This document shows, one piece after another, positions 7,117-7,324 of a stretch of 7,324 nucleotides of DNA; the first letter of the stretch is position 1; every line of letters begins with the position of its first letter. This stretch comes from Flavobacteriaceae bacterium UBA5079 (GTDB taxonomy: Bacteria > Bacteroidota > Bacteroidia > Flavobacteriales > Flavobacteriaceae), in contig DIAL01000141.1 in NCBI GenBank assembly GCA_002414705.1, positions 5,223-12,546 of the forward strand, written 5' to 3'. The position numbers and the translations under genes are program-made. The notes under the pieces were generated by a model. It was not told the DNA's origin and did no database searches. It worked only from the letters and a program-made list of their open reading frames with translations.

Positions 7117-7324
7117 ACAATTATAAAGCCGCAACGAGAAGTACAATCAAGTTTTATAAATTTCTTGAAATACAACGTTAAAGCAGGTAATGTGTTTGTT
7201 AGTTTAAAAAACCCATTAATTTGGGGTCAATAGCATTTACTTCACAAAAGTTGTTAAAAGAGATAGAAAATGCTAATTTTTAGGTTTTAATACCAATAAA
7301 TTAGTTGAAATGACCAATCGTTTT
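7117..7324. other. Non-coding region upstream of the kinase gene
   Basis: These 208 bases are AT-rich and interrupted by stops in all frames. Apart from the kinase promoter candidate, no tRNA-like fold, strong hairpin or gene is seen. Two edge signals are too short to call: an ATG at 7310-7312 on the + strand (MTNRF before the edge), and a - strand frame open from the right edge to a TAG at 7273-7275 (16 codons). Either could belong to a gene beyond the window. Confidence 0.6.
7173..7180 (-). promoter_or_regulatory. Candidate -7 promoter element of the histidine kinase gene
   Basis: Read on the - strand this is TAACGTTG, one mismatch from the Bacteroidota consensus TAnnTTTG, 56 bp before the kinase ATG. 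It continues as TATTTCAAGAAAT, nearly identical to the sequence after the -7 element of the CtlX-like gene. The predicted leader is about 50 nt and has no Shine-Dalgarno before the ATG. A -33 TTTG is not evident. The match rests mainly on the resemblance between the two sites. Confidence 0.4.

Noticed and set aside
7117..7146. TTG start giving the kinase ten extra residues before its signal peptide
   Set aside because: The ATG at 7116 directly begins a standard signal peptide (MRQ followed by a hydrophobic core); the extension would only lengthen the n-region and uses a rare start codon.
7310..7324. Possible start of a + strand gene (ATG followed by TNRF) at the right edge
   Set aside because: Only five codons are visible, there is no exact TAnnTTTG upstream, and nothing identifies a family.
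7273..7324. Possible C-terminal end of a - strand gene entering from the right edge
   Set aside because: Sixteen open codons before a stop is not significant in a short AT-rich sequence, and the residues match nothing recognisable.
1..7324. CRISPR array, tRNA/rRNA gene, insertion sequence or attachment site
   Set aside because: Looked for and not found: no regularly spaced identical repeats, no cloverleaf, no transposase-like protein and no target duplication. The only repeats are protein-level calcium loops.

Overview
This AT-rich window most likely comes from the chromosome of a Bacteroidota species, probably a marine Flavobacteriaceae. Four things support this: a type IX secretion (T9SS) C-terminal sorting domain, a GCTDP...DDGSC cysteine segment typical of secreted Bacteroidota proteins, -7 promoter elements of the Bacteroidota TAnnTTTG type, and start codons without Shine-Dalgarno sequences. 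The assignment rests on these signatures, not on a database match.

Layout. (1) Bases 1-3992, + strand: the 3' part of one very large secreted-protein gene whose start lies left of the window. It encodes seven visible calcium-loop repeats (VCBS/FG-GAP type), an ASPIC/UnbV domain, a cysteine-rich linker, an Ig/PKD-like domain, a complete vanadium-dependent haloperoxidase domain with its active-site motifs, and a T9SS type A sorting domain. (2) Bases 4006-4054: a very strong intrinsic terminator with a perfect 22-bp inverted repeat. (3) Bases 4109-5041, + strand: a 310-residue guanidine-modifying-superfamily hydrolase of the CtlX (citrulline utilization hydrolase) / FN0238 type, with its own -7 promoter element. 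(4) Bases 5047-7116, - strand: a 689-residue TPR sensor histidine kinase, convergent with the hydrolase and only 5 bp from it. (5) Bases 7117-7324: the kinase upstream region, with a candidate promoter and no supportable gene up to the window edge.

The three genes are separate transcription units and form no obvious pathway. The first would place an oxidative, halide-using enzyme on the cell surface or outside the cell. The second is a cytoplasmic enzyme of arginine/citrulline-type metabolism. The third is an inner-membrane sensor with no partner response regulator in view. The kinase and hydrolase genes share a similar 21-nt promoter-proximal sequence, which may hint at common expression features but could simply reflect the lineage's promoter consensus.

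The most interesting item is the haloperoxidase fused behind a VCBS-ASPIC/UnbV module and exported by T9SS. Each part belongs to a known family. Whether this exact combination has been described cannot be decided from the sequence.
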